Shown here in pieces: positions 33,592-42,280 of a DNA stretch of 64,000 nt. The stretch is from positions 461,337-525,336 of the forward strand of contig CBDHFT010000001.1 in assembly GCA_965262775.1 (NCBI GenBank), given 5' to 3'. Both the position numbers and the translations under genes were made by a program. The notes under the pieces were generated by a model. That model searched no databases and was not told the origin of the DNA. It worked only from the letters and a program-made list of their open reading frames with translations. The first letter of the stretch is position 1. Every line of letters starts with the position of its first letter. This DNA is from JASGCL01 sp965262775. Its GTDB lineage: Bacteria; Pseudomonadota; Alphaproteobacteria; JASGCL01.

Positions 33592-34971
33592 ATGTCTCAA
33601 AGTAATTCAGCCAAAGAACGGGATATTGCTAATATTTTGCATCCCTACACCAACCTTGCGGCGCATGAAACGCGGGGCCCAACCATCATCGAACAGGGTA
33701 AGGGCGTTTATGTCAAGGATAGCGAAGGCAAAGAATATATCGAAGGATTATCGGGCCTATGGTGCGCCTCGCTCGGCTATGGCCAAGAACGATTGATAAA
33801 GGCCGCCGAAAAACAATTGCGCGTTTTGCCCTATGGCCATTTGTTTGCCCACAAAAGTCACGACCCCGCTATCGATTTGGCGGAAAAATTGGTCAACCTT
33901 GCCCCCAAAACACCCAACCGCATGGCCAAGGTATTTTTTGCATCCTCGGGTTCGGAAGCCGTCGACAGCGCCATCAAAATAGTTTGGTATTATCACAATG
34001 CCATTGGCAAACCAAAGAAGAAGCTTATTCTGTCGCGCCACCATGGTTACCATGGGGTGACGGTGGCGGGGGCTTCGCTGACGGGTTTGCCCGCCCTGCA
34101 TAAGGGTTTTGACCTGCCGATTATTCCCGTGAAGCACCTCACCGTGCCGCATTTTCCACGTTTGGGCAAAGACGGCGAAACCGAAGAACAATTTACCGAC
34201 CGATTGATGGATGAAGTTAAGGCGGTGATTAAAGAAGTTGGCGCGGAAAATATCGGCGCGATGATAGCCGAACCATTGCAAGGGGCGGGGGGCGTGATAT
34301 TGCCACCCAAAGATTATTTCAAAAAACTGCAACCTATCTTGCAAGAAAATGATATTTTGTTGATAGCCGATGAAGTCATCACGGGTTTTTGTCGCACGGG
34401 TAATTTTTGGGGGTCGGAAACCTACGGCATCAACCCTGACATCATGACCATGGCCAAGGCTTTGTCGGCGGCTTACCTGCCCATTTCGGCGGTGATGATA
34501 AATGAAAAATTGGCGGCACCGATTATTAAATTGGCGGGCGAATTGGCAACCTTTGGCACGGGCTTTACTTATGGCGGGCACCCCGTGTCTTGCGCCGTGG
34601 CCTTGGAAACCTTAAAAATTTATGAAGAAGAAAAAGTGCTGGACCATGTAAGGAAGCTAGCACCACGGGTGCAACAACATTTGGCAACCTTGCGCGACCA
34701 CCCGTTGGTTGGTAACACGCGCGGCGTTGGTTTAATCGGCGCGGTGGAATTATGGCAAGATAAAAAATCCAGGAAATTTTTTGCCCCCGAGCTGGCGGCC
34801 GCGGCGAAAGTTGCCGCCTTGGGCGAAAAACATGGGGTGATATTGCGCCCCTTGGTTTTTGATTCGGTGGCTTTCTGCCCGCCGTTAATTATTTCTGAAA
34901 AAGACCTGGACGAATTATTTAAACGTTTCACCGCGGCGTTGGACGAAGCCGTTTCTGTTCTTAAACCTTAA
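33592..34971 (+). CDS. Class III (omega) aminotransferase, pyruvate-dependent type
   Basis: A 459-residue PLP enzyme. The cofactor pocket is shown by FFASSGSEAVDSAIK (the G-S-E-A-x-D/E motif), HHGYHGVTVAGASLTG, LIADEVITGFCRTG and the PLP-binding Lys in MTMAKALSAAYLPISAV. The family includes beta-alanine:pyruvate, putrescine:pyruvate and similar amine aminotransferases; the N-terminal HPYTNLAAHETRGPTIIEQGKG is typical of this group. The natural amine is not clear. hemA follows after six bases, so they are probably cotranscribed; whether the aminotransferase has a link to 5-aminolevulinate supply is speculation. Confidence 0.88.
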   Translation: MSQSNSAKERDIANILHPYTNLAAHETRGPTIIEQGKGVYVKDSEGKEYIEGLSGLWCASLGYGQERLIKAAEKQLRVLPYGHLFAHKSHDPAIDLAEKLVNLAPKTPNRMAKVFFASSGSEAVDSAIKIVWYYHNAIGKPKKKLILSRHHGYHGVTVAGASLTGLPALHKGFDLPIIPVKHLTVPHFPRLGKDGETEEQFTDRLMDEVKAVIKEVGAENIGAMIAEPLQGAGGVILPPKDYFKKLQPILQENDILLIADEVITGFCRTGNFWGSETYGINPDIMTMAKALSAAYLPISAVMINEKLAAPIIKLAGELATFGTGFTYGGHPVSCAVALETLKIYEEEKVLDHVRKLAPRVQQHLATLRDHPLVGNTRGVGLIGAVELWQDKKSRKFFAPELAAAAKVAALGEKHGVILRPLVFDSVAFCPPLIISEKDLDELFKRFTAALDEAVSVLKP

Positions 34972-34977
34972 ACCAAC

Positions 34978-36204
34978 ATGAGCATTGATTTCTTCGAGAA
35001 TTCAATAAAAGAAACCCTCGTTAAAATAAAGAACGAGGGGCGTTATCGTGTGTTCGCCGATTTGCAACGCATCCCAAGCAAATTCCCGAAGGCCCTTTAC
35101 CATAACAAACAGTGCGCGGAACGCGAAATAACCATATGGTGTTCCAACGATTATTTGGGCTTGGGGCAGGACCCACGGGTTATCGAAACCATGAAAGAGG
35201 CATTAGAAAAATATGGCACGGGGGCGGGCGGCACGCGCAACATCGCGGGGTCGCACCAATTGCATCAGGCTTTGGAAGAAAAATTGGCGCAACATCATCA
35301 CAAGCAACAGGCCTTGCTTTTTACCTCGGGCTATGTTGCCAACTTAACCGCCCTGTCGGCCTTATCCGCCTTGAACCCCATTATTTATTCGGACGCCTTG
35401 AACCATAATTCGATGATAGCTGGCATGCGCTATGGCAAGGCCACCAAAAAAATATTTCCCCATAACGACATGGTGGCGTTGGAAAAATTTTTGGCGGCCG
35501 ACCATAAGGCCAACCCCGACCGCCCCAAAATCATCGCCTTTGAATCGGTTTATTCGATGGAGGCAACCTTTGGCAAGATAAAAGAAATCGTTGCCCTGGC
35601 AAAAAAATATTCGGCGATAACGTATCTTGATGAGGTTCATGCCGTTGGCTTGTATGGTGAAACGGGTGGCGGTTTGGCCGAACAATTGGGCGTGATGGAT
35701 GAAATAGATATTATCCAAGGCACGCTGGGCAAAGCCCTGGGGCAAATTGGTGGTTATGTTGCGGGTAAGAAAGAAGTGATAGATTATATTCGGTCAATAG
35801 GTCATGGGTTTATTTTTACCACGTCCTTGCCGCCGCATGTTGTGGCGGGGGCGATGGCGGCACTTGATATTATTCGCACCACACCATTGTTGCGCCAACA
35901 ATTAGCAACCCAAGCCAAATATTTACAAAATACTTTAGAAAAATTTAAAATCCCCAGCATGTCGTCGCAATGCCACATTGTGCCCGTGGTGATAGGTTCG
36001 GCAAATCAATGCAAGGTCATGACCGACAGAATGTTGGCACGCCACGATATTTATATTCAACCCATTAATTTTCCCACCGTGCCGCGCGGGTCCGAACGTT
36101 TACGCCTGACCGCCAGTCCGTTGCATAACGATTCATTGATAGATGAATTGGTTGTTGCCTTGGACAAAGAATGGCAAGATTTTCAATTGCCACGCTTGGC
36201 ATAA
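34978..36204 (+). CDS. hemA: 5-aminolevulinate synthase (C4 pathway)
   Basis: A 408-residue alpha-oxoamine synthase of normal length. It condenses glycine with succinyl-CoA, the first step of haem synthesis in alphaproteobacteria. Key parts: YRVFADLQRIPSKFPKA at the N-terminus, CSNDYLGLGQDPRV, GTGAGGTRNIAGSHQLH, FESVYSMEATFG, YLDEVHAVGLYG and the PLP-binding Lys in GTLGKALGQIGG, followed by FIFTTSLPP. The gene is six bases after the aminotransferase. The last 100 bases before ubiH contain no feature. Its presence is one of the strongest signs of the alphaproteobacterial origin of the window. Confidence 0.96.
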   Translation: MSIDFFENSIKETLVKIKNEGRYRVFADLQRIPSKFPKALYHNKQCAEREITIWCSNDYLGLGQDPRVIETMKEALEKYGTGAGGTRNIAGSHQLHQALEEKLAQHHHKQQALLFTSGYVANLTALSALSALNPIIYSDALNHNSMIAGMRYGKATKKIFPHNDMVALEKFLAADHKANPDRPKIIAFESVYSMEATFGKIKEIVALAKKYSAITYLDEVHAVGLYGETGGGLAEQLGVMDEIDIIQGTLGKALGQIGGYVAGKKEVIDYIRSIGHGFIFTTSLPPHVVAGAMAALDIIRTTPLLRQQLATQAKYLQNTLEKFKIPSMSSQCHIVPVVIGSANQCKVMTDRMLARHDIYIQPINFPTVPRGSERLRLTASPLHNDSLIDELVVALDKEWQDFQLPRLA

Positions 36205-36312
36205 ACACCCCAATGTGATAATGTAGGTTGGTGTTGGCGCGATAAGACAATAGCCACATAGGAACGGGCCTACAGCATTTTATTCTTCAGGCAATATCTT
36301 GATAAAAAAACC

Positions 36313-37569
36313 ATGGTAAAAAATATTGATGTTATTATTTCGGGCGGCGGCTTGGCGGGGCAAACCCTGGCTTTGGCTTTGGCACAAAATAATTTGTCGG
36401 TTGCGTTGATAGAACGGGGCAAGATAGAAAAAACCTTGCAACCAAATTTCGACGGGCGGGCATCGGCCCTGTCCTTGGCGCCATTACAATTTTTGGCGCA
36501 ATTGGGTTTGTGGCAAGAATTAAAAAATCACGCCACGCCCATCCATGATATTCGCATTGTCGACGGCGATGTGTTGCGCGGCGCGTCGTCGCTGACCGCC
36601 CATTTTAACCACCGCGACATTGGGGCGGGGGCGGGGGGCAATCGCGCCCCTAGCTTGAATCTTTACCCCGATGCCGCCCAGCAACCATTTGGCGCGTTGG
36701 TGGAAAATCGTTTTTTGCGCCACGCGCTGATAGCTGGCATCAAGCAACAGCAACATAACATCGCCCTGTATGAAGAGGATTCCATGGTGCGTAAAACAAT
36801 CAGCCCCGATAAGGCCGAGGTTGAATTAGCATCGGGCGAGATATTGACCGCCAAATTGTTGGTGATAGCCGAAGGAAAATTTTCGGCGGAGGCAAAAAAC
36901 ATAACCACTTTTTATGAAAATCAATATATGCAAACCGCCGTGGTCTTGTCGGTCAAGGCCGAACGTCATCATCACGGGGTGGCGGTAGAATTTTTTTACC
37001 CCGCGGGGCCATTTGCCATGTTGCCATTGCAAGACAACAAAATGAATGTGGTGTGGACCGAACACCCGCGGATGGCAGAAAAATTATTAAAATTATCACC
37101 CCAAGATTTTCATTCCCAACTGCAACAGCGTTTTACCGATTGGTTGGGTAAGATAGAAATAGTGAGCGAGATTTTTTCCTATCCCCTTACTGTGCGGCAC
37201 GCCCGCCAGTATGGCAAGGATCGCCAATTGTTGGTGGCCGATTCGGCCCACACCATTCACCCCATCGCGGGCCAGGGTTTTAATTTGGGAATAAAGGACA
37301 TCATGGCATTAACCGAAATATTGGCACAGGCCAAACGCGCGGGACAAGATTGGGGCAGCGATAGCATTATCAAAAATTACGAACGGGCAAGATTTTATGA
37401 CAACCAAAAAATGTTGATGGCGACCGACACCCTGAACAAATTATTTGCCACCAGCCATGACATGGTGACCGCGGTGCGGCGTTTGGGGTTATTTGGTTTT
37501 GACCAATTGGATTTTTTAAAAAAACAAACCGTGCGTTATGCCATGGGGCTTGAGCATGGGCTTGAATAA
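36313..37569 (+). CDS. FAD-dependent ubiquinone-biosynthesis hydroxylase (UbiH/UbiF/Coq6 family)
   Basis: A 418-residue aromatic hydroxylase. The Rossmann GxGxxG region is VIISGGGLAGQTLALALAQNNLSVALIERG, the DG-type motif is seen around AKLLVIAEGKFS, and the second FAD motif is LLVADSAHTIHPIAGQGFNLGIKD (family GDAAHxxxPxxGQGxNxG). The glycine-rich first motif has SGGGLAG in place of GGGxxG. The C-terminal WGSDSIIKNYERARFYDNQKM is typical for UbiH-like enzymes. It would hydroxylate the ring of a ubiquinone precursor; which ring position cannot be told. A rhomboid gene follows closely. Confidence 0.9.
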   Translation: MVKNIDVIISGGGLAGQTLALALAQNNLSVALIERGKIEKTLQPNFDGRASALSLAPLQFLAQLGLWQELKNHATPIHDIRIVDGDVLRGASSLTAHFNHRDIGAGAGGNRAPSLNLYPDAAQQPFGALVENRFLRHALIAGIKQQQHNIALYEEDSMVRKTISPDKAEVELASGEILTAKLLVIAEGKFSAEAKNITTFYENQYMQTAVVLSVKAERHHHGVAVEFFYPAGPFAMLPLQDNKMNVVWTEHPRMAEKLLKLSPQDFHSQLQQRFTDWLGKIEIVSEIFSYPLTVRHARQYGKDRQLLVADSAHTIHPIAGQGFNLGIKDIMALTEILAQAKRAGQDWGSDSIIKNYERARFYDNQKMLMATDTLNKLFATSHDMVTAVRRLGLFGFDQLDFLKKQTVRYAMGLEHGLE

Positions 37570-37578
37570 AGCCTAAGG

Positions 37579-38286
37579 GTGCGAATAATAAACATGGGTT
37601 TTACTTCTTCGCCGCGCCGCAAATTTATTAATTTGCCAGCATGGGTGACGGCGTGGGCCATGGTGCAGGTGCTTATTTTCATTGTCTTATATTTTTTGCA
37701 CCCCGTTTATCAAGAAGAAATAATCCAGCAATTTATTTTTGTGCCCTTGCGCGACATGGGGTTTTTATATGGCGTGCCCCTAAGCTTGTCGTGGCCATTA
37801 TCTTGGGATAGTTTGGCGCAGGCCTTGCCCTATCAACTTATCACCTATGGTTTTTTGCATCATGATGTAAATCATTTGGTATTTAATGTGGTGATAGGTT
37901 TGGTATTTTCAAAAATGATATATGCGCAATTGGGCGGCGCACGGTGGTTTGTCATTTTTATTATTGGCCTGTTGGGTGGGGCGGCGTTTCATATCATGAC
38001 CATTGGTGCAGGGGGGGAGGTCGGGCTGATGGGGGCTTCGGGCGGGGTGGCGGCGTGGTTGGGCGCGGCCCTTTGCTTGGTGTTATATAACAAACCATTG
38101 CCGTCGCCATTTGAAGAACGGCGTTATGCTTTATTTTTTATTATATTTTTTATTGTTGTCAATTTTTTGGGCGCGTTGCTTGAAAATAATTTTGGCAATC
38201 GGCTTATTTCCAACGCGGGGCACTTGGGCGGTTTGTTATTTGGCTTCCTTGGCACCTGGTTGCTGATGTTAAAAAAAATTAGATAA
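37579..38286 (+). CDS. Rhomboid-family intramembrane serine protease
   Basis: A 235-residue membrane protein with six or seven hydrophobic segments. The catalytic Ser is in LMGASGGVAAWLGA (GxSG motif) and the His in NAGHLGGLLFGFLG. The L1-loop-like part (YGFLHHDVNHLVFNVVIGLVFS) contains the HxxxxHxxxN motif. Rhomboids cleave membrane proteins within or near the bilayer; the substrate is unknown. The start could be the GTG at 37579 or the ATG at 37594 (MGFTSSPRRKFINLP); neither has a clear ribosome-binding site. The gene ends about 300 bases before the next one; that spacer carries only a weak inverted repeat and a promoter-like TATGAT near 38518. Confidence 0.88.
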   Translation: MRIINMGFTSSPRRKFINLPAWVTAWAMVQVLIFIVLYFLHPVYQEEIIQQFIFVPLRDMGFLYGVPLSLSWPLSWDSLAQALPYQLITYGFLHHDVNHLVFNVVIGLVFSKMIYAQLGGARWFVIFIIGLLGGAAFHIMTIGAGGEVGLMGASGGVAAWLGAALCLVLYNKPLPSPFEERRYALFFIIFFIVVNFLGALLENNFGNRLISNAGHLGGLLFGFLGTWLLMLKKIR

Positions 38287-38593
38287 TCTATCGTGCAGGA
38301 AAACGGCGGTAGCCATGGTTGCCATTGTTTGCATGGGTTGGCAATGGAAGACAGCTTTAAGAAATTTATATATTGAATAGCAGCCTGATAACATGACTAG
38401 CAAGGCGGGAATGAGAATTGGCTATATATTCTAAATTTTTTCTATCGCCATCGATTTTTTTTAAGCTTGCGGCTGACATTTTTTGGCTTGGTTGTTGTGC
38501 ATCATTGCCCGCCCGTGTTATGATGTTGTATAACTTTTAGATAACACTCAGAGAAAAAATAAAATATCTGAGATTTTTTTGCGGGGGTTTAGC

Positions 38594-39520
38594 ATGCAAA
38601 ATACTTTGGGCTTGCTCTTTTCTTTCCTTATATCAACCGTGCCGAATGGTGTTCCCACCAGCTATTATAAACAAAATATTTCATTCATATTGGGTTATTA
38701 TAATTATAGCGAGGTTGGAAGGGATAACGATTATTTTACGTCGATGGGCGCCGTCACGCCAGGCGTCAATTACACGGGGCAATATCATTTTGGTTTGAGC
38801 AATGTCGGATCTTTTTTTATAGGGCCAGATATTAGTATTTATGGTGGCGCGTTGCGCTATAGCACAAAGGTCGGGGATGGGAACGATGGCGGCGTCTTCG
38901 TGGCGGACACAAGAATTTTGGCGGGGTATGGTTTTAAGCTTGCCGAAGGGCATCGTCTTGATATAATGACTGGTGGTGCTTATCGTTTTGCAAGCCACAG
39001 CAGCGCAGACAAAATAACCAACACGGGACATCGTGGTTTGAATTATGCTAATCATTTGGGCTATATTCCATTGGGGATTGGCTATACATATAATAATGGA
39101 GAAGTTATGTTTGGATTGTTTGGTGAATATGATATTTTTTTACGCGCGTTGCAGTTGCAATATCGCCGCACCACGGGGGTGGTGTATGGTGGTGATGGCC
39201 GCTCCACTTACCTCAGCCGTTACGCCCCCAACGACCCAAAAAAATATAATCAGGAAAAAGGTTATGGGTTCAGAACGCGCATGACGGCGGTTTATAAAAA
39301 TTGGTTGGTGGAACCGTTTTTCAATTATTGGAATGTTGCGGCCAGCGGCGCGGTTGAAGACGCTGTGGCTTGCTACACCCCCAACGCGCTTGAACGGACG
39401 CCCTGCATCGGCAATTCATTGGTCGATGATGGCAGCCGCGAGCAAAAACAAAATATTGCTGAAACAGAACCTGCTAACAAAACTATCGAGACAGGGGTTA
39501 GGATTGGCTATGTCTTCTAG
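38594..39520 (+). CDS. Outer-membrane beta-barrel protein, first of a four-member paralogue family
   Basis: Started at the ATG at 38594, which has GGGGG six bases upstream; the product has 308 residues. A short hydrophobic leader (MQNTLGLLFSFLISTVPNG) probably acts as signal peptide. The rest alternates short Tyr/Gly-rich strands (RILAGYGFKLAEGHRLDIMTGGAYRF, YIPLGIGYTYNNGEVMFGLFGEYDIFLR) and ends in TIETGVRIGYVF with a C-terminal Phe, as expected of BamA substrates. The motifs EYDIFLR, PFFNYxW and TIETGVxxGYxF are shared with the proteins at 53069, 54021 and 57784. A cysteine pair (CYTPNALERTPC) in a loop is particular to this copy. Function unknown; it overlaps ruvX by 11 bases. Confidence 0.7.
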   Translation: MQNTLGLLFSFLISTVPNGVPTSYYKQNISFILGYYNYSEVGRDNDYFTSMGAVTPGVNYTGQYHFGLSNVGSFFIGPDISIYGGALRYSTKVGDGNDGGVFVADTRILAGYGFKLAEGHRLDIMTGGAYRFASHSSADKITNTGHRGLNYANHLGYIPLGIGYTYNNGEVMFGLFGEYDIFLRALQLQYRRTTGVVYGGDGRSTYLSRYAPNDPKKYNQEKGYGFRTRMTAVYKNWLVEPFFNYWNVAASGAVEDAVACYTPNALERTPCIGNSLVDDGSREQKQNIAETEPANKTIETGVRIGYVF

Positions 39521-40067
39521 TTTTTTTACCAACATCACCAGCAACCGCAAAGATTTTATTGGCCGTTTACCCGCCGCGCCAGGTTTGGGCGCGCGCCGCG
39601 CCGCGGGGCGCGTCATGGCGCTTGACCTTGGGCTTAAGCGCACGGGCGTTGCCTTGTCTGACCCATCGTGCAAAATTGCCAGCCAATTTGGTATTTTGCA
39701 AAAATTTATCCCCGCCAATCAAAAAAATAATTTCTCTCACCAGGCCGATATTATTTTGGCCTTAATCAAAAAAGAAGGGGTGGTAGGGTTGGTGGTCGGC
39801 CTGCCATTAAACATGGATGGCGGCGAAAATAAACAAACCCAACGCGCGCGGCAATATGCTCAAAATTTGGTGAAACATGGCGTGGCCATACCGTTGTTGA
39901 TGATGGACGAGCGTTTGACCAGCCAAGCGGTGGATAAATTGTTGGCCGATGAAAAAAGAAAAGATGATATAAAAATATCAACGCGCCAAAAAAATAAAGT
40001 TCGCGACCAGATGGCGGCGAGTTTTTTATTACAGGGATTGTTGGATGAAATAAATAATTTTGCTTAA
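39510..40067 (+). CDS. ruvX: Putative pre-16S rRNA nuclease RuvX/YqgF
   Basis: An RNase H-fold protein of 185 residues if started at the ATG at 39510. The family core begins at VMALDLGLKRTGVALSD, with the first Asp of the active site, then VVGLPLNMDGGENKQTQRAR and MMDERLTSQAV, and the last acidic position in KVRDQMAASFLLQGLL. YqgF proteins mature the 5' end of 16S rRNA. The N-terminal 35 residues before the core are Ser/Arg/Ala-rich and may be an extension or an upstream overlap; a start closer to the core is possible. The reading frame begins inside the end of the barrel gene. Confidence 0.85.
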   Translation: MSSSFFTNITSNRKDFIGRLPAAPGLGARRAAGRVMALDLGLKRTGVALSDPSCKIASQFGILQKFIPANQKNNFSHQADIILALIKKEGVVGLVVGLPLNMDGGENKQTQRARQYAQNLVKHGVAIPLLMMDERLTSQAVDKLLADEKRKDDIKISTRQKNKVRDQMAASFLLQGLLDEINNFA

Positions 40068-40075
40068 CAGCCCGC

Positions 40076-41128
40076 ATGCCAAAAATATTTTTATTTTTTA
40101 TGATGGGTTGGTGGTTACTGCCTGGCGCGGGGGTGGCGCAGCAATTGGTGCCCGATTTTCCTTTGGCGGGCGATGGCGTGACGGGGGCATCGCCTTTACA
40201 AAAAATCTACCCTGTATCGCCGACGCGCATAGAAAAATACACCGAAATTATTTTGCCGAAGAAAATTGCCAAGAATAGTTTCGAAAAAGCAAAAGAGGCT
40301 ATGTATGGCCCCGATAAAAAAAATCGCAAGATTCCTTTCGTTATTATTCTGGAAAGCAGCGGCGGCAGCGACAATGCGTTGGATAAGAAGGGCAAGTATG
40401 ACAGGAATACGGATGGATACACCCCCTGGTCCGAATGGTTTTTAGAAAATGGGGTTGCGGTGATTCAGGTGCATAGCGCCAGGGCGCGTGGTTTTGAAAA
40501 TTGGGAAGGGGATGAGGACGCGGGATGCGATGCCTATCGGCAAGATGCTGCCATGGCTTATCAATTTGCTATCAAGAAAGAAAAAAAATTAGATCCCGAT
40601 AGATTTGCGCTGGTTGGTTTTTCAATGGGCGGAAGGCAGGTGCTTAATAGCTATCCATTTTTTAAAGACAAAAAGCCAAGCGCGATTTTTTCTTTTTATA
40701 ATGCCTGCGTGCGTTTCCAACCCGAGGAAGACCAAAAGATAGGGGATTGGTGCCCGATAACCTATCCGCCGCGGAGCGCAATGCAAATTCATATGTTCTA
40801 TGGCGAAGAAGACGTATTTGGCAAGGTTCCCAATGGGCGCGGCGAAACAACTTTTCTAACTTGCAAAAGGAAAGCCGATGAAAATCCAGATGGCAATATT
40901 CATTTTCATAGCTTGCAGGGCGCGCTTCATGCTTTTGAAGCTGAATCTGGCGAGATTGAAGATGAGGACGGTGTCACGCCACCCATTCCCTATGGCCATA
41001 ACAAATCTTCGCACGCCGCCATTAAGAAGTCGGCCAATGTCATAGCAAAAAGTCTTTCGAAGCTATGGCGCGTTAATATAAGAAGGGATAATATAGATTT
41101 GGACCATGGGGTGCCATGGCAGCCATGA
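40076..41128 (+). CDS. Secreted dienelactone hydrolase-like alpha/beta hydrolase, copy 1
   Basis: A 350-residue precursor with a signal peptide (MPKIFLFFMMGWWLLPGAGVAQQ). The alpha/beta hydrolase triad is visible: Ser in VGFSMGGRQ, Asp in YGEEDVFG and His in GALHAFE, arranged as in dienelactone hydrolases. The domain starts with FVIILESSGGSDN, and oxyanion-type loops surround WSEWFLENGVAVIQVHSARARG. Four conserved cysteines (AGCDAYRQD, YNACVRF, DWCPITY, FLTCKRK) suggest disulfides in the periplasm. The next gene is a close paralogue, so this is a tandem duplication. The substrate is unknown. It lies eight bases after ruvX. Confidence 0.8.
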   Translation: MPKIFLFFMMGWWLLPGAGVAQQLVPDFPLAGDGVTGASPLQKIYPVSPTRIEKYTEIILPKKIAKNSFEKAKEAMYGPDKKNRKIPFVIILESSGGSDNALDKKGKYDRNTDGYTPWSEWFLENGVAVIQVHSARARGFENWEGDEDAGCDAYRQDAAMAYQFAIKKEKKLDPDRFALVGFSMGGRQVLNSYPFFKDKKPSAIFSFYNACVRFQPEEDQKIGDWCPITYPPRSAMQIHMFYGEEDVFGKVPNGRGETTFLTCKRKADENPDGNIHFHSLQGALHAFEAESGEIEDEDGVTPPIPYGHNKSSHAAIKKSANVIAKSLSKLWRVNIRRDNIDLDHGVPWQP

Positions 41129-41235
41129 TAGCTACCATGACAGCTAAGCGTAGGGTAAGAATATTTTTTTCAAATCTAAGAGTTAGGCAGGTAGTGCAGT
41201 TTATGGTATATTTAACAACATTTTTTAGGTGGTGC

Positions 41236-42243
41236 ATGCAGTATAAAAGAATTATTTTTATGATGATGGTCGGGTTGATGCTGGTTGCGCCGCGTGGTGC
41301 AGTGGCGGAAGGGTTGGGGCGCGCATGGCCCGTAACAGTGGTGCAGTTGGAACAAAATATTGATATTTTTTTACCCAAACCCACTGCGGAAAGCGACTTC
41401 CAGAAATTAAATAGCATGCTGTTTCCTGACGGAGAAAAAAATAAAAAATTCACAAAAAAAATTCCTTTTGTTATTTTGTTGGAAAACAGTGGCGCCAGCG
41501 ACAAAACAACGGGCGAGGATGGGAAATATGATGATAGCGAGGATGTTTTTTATCCATGGACAAGATGGTTTTTAAATAATGGTGTCGCCGTGGTCCAGGT
41601 GCATAGTGCCATGGCGCGGGGCTTAGAGAATTGGGAAAAATCGGGTCAGGCAGGTTGCGATGGTTATCGCCAAGACCCAGCCATGGTTTATGATATTGTT
41701 ACCAAAAAAATAGAAAAATTAGACCCCGATAAATTTGCCCTGATGGGTTTTTCGATGGGGGGAAGGCAAGCCCTTAATAGTTATCCATTTTTTAAAGACA
41801 AAAAACCAACCGCCATTTTTTCATTTTATAACGCTTGCGTCAATTTTGAACCCAAGAAAGACCTCAAGGTTAAAGAGTGGTGCCCGATTAATTACCCATT
41901 AAGAAGCCCGACCGAAATTCATATATTATATGGCGATGAAGACGATTTTGGCAAGGTCGTTAATAGCCGCGGCGAGACGACCTTTTCCATTTGTAAAAAG
42001 AAAGCCGATGAAGATAAACAAGATAATTTGTATTTTCATGTTTTGCCTGGCGCGTTGCATGTTTTTGAAGACAGGTATAGCCAAGACGATTTTACCGACC
42101 CGTTCCGCTATGGCCGCAATGCCGCATCGCCCGCGGCCATCAAGCAATCGGTTCATATCATGTCGCGGGTTTTATCGAAATCATGGGGCATCAAGCTGAG
42201 GCAAAGCAATATCGAAACCGAAGGCGGCCCACCCGCTGATTAA
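41236..42243 (+). CDS. Secreted dienelactone hydrolase-like alpha/beta hydrolase, copy 2
   Basis: A protein of 335 residues from the ATG at 41236, which has AGGTGG five bases upstream and gives the signal peptide MQYKRIIFMMMVGLMLVAPRGAVAEG; a longer frame from 41116 has no such signal. It is very similar to copy 1: GFSMGGRQALNSYPFFKDKKP, YGDEDDFGKV with the Asp, and GALHVFE with the His. The four cysteines are also conserved (AGCDGYRQD, YNACVNF, EWCPINY, FSICKKK). The spacer between the two copies, about 107 bases, is AT-rich. Both copies keep the catalytic triad, so both may be active. The C-terminus differs between the two. Confidence 0.8.
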   Translation: MQYKRIIFMMMVGLMLVAPRGAVAEGLGRAWPVTVVQLEQNIDIFLPKPTAESDFQKLNSMLFPDGEKNKKFTKKIPFVILLENSGASDKTTGEDGKYDDSEDVFYPWTRWFLNNGVAVVQVHSAMARGLENWEKSGQAGCDGYRQDPAMVYDIVTKKIEKLDPDKFALMGFSMGGRQALNSYPFFKDKKPTAIFSFYNACVNFEPKKDLKVKEWCPINYPLRSPTEIHILYGDEDDFGKVVNSRGETTFSICKKKADEDKQDNLYFHVLPGALHVFEDRYSQDDFTDPFRYGRNAASPAAIKQSVHIMSRVLSKSWGIKLRQSNIETEGGPPAD

Positions 42244-42260
42244 ATATGACATGGCGTCCG

Positions 42261-42280
42261 TAGCTTGCTATTTCAAGCTA
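42261..42280. terminator. Hairpin between convergent hydrolase and gltX genes
   Basis: TAGCTTG-CTATTT-CAAGCTA is a 7-bp inverted repeat that includes the gltX stop codon. The two genes converge here with only 24 bases between, so it may serve both directions, but no T-run follows on either side. Confidence 0.4.

Noticed and set aside
34047..34581. Long minus-strand frames inside the aminotransferase gene
   Set aside because: They are shadows of the class III aminotransferase, whose motifs are complete on the plus strand.
41116..41235. Longer start for the second hydrolase
   Set aside because: The 40 extra residues have no ribosome-binding site and would bury the signal peptide that starts at 41236.
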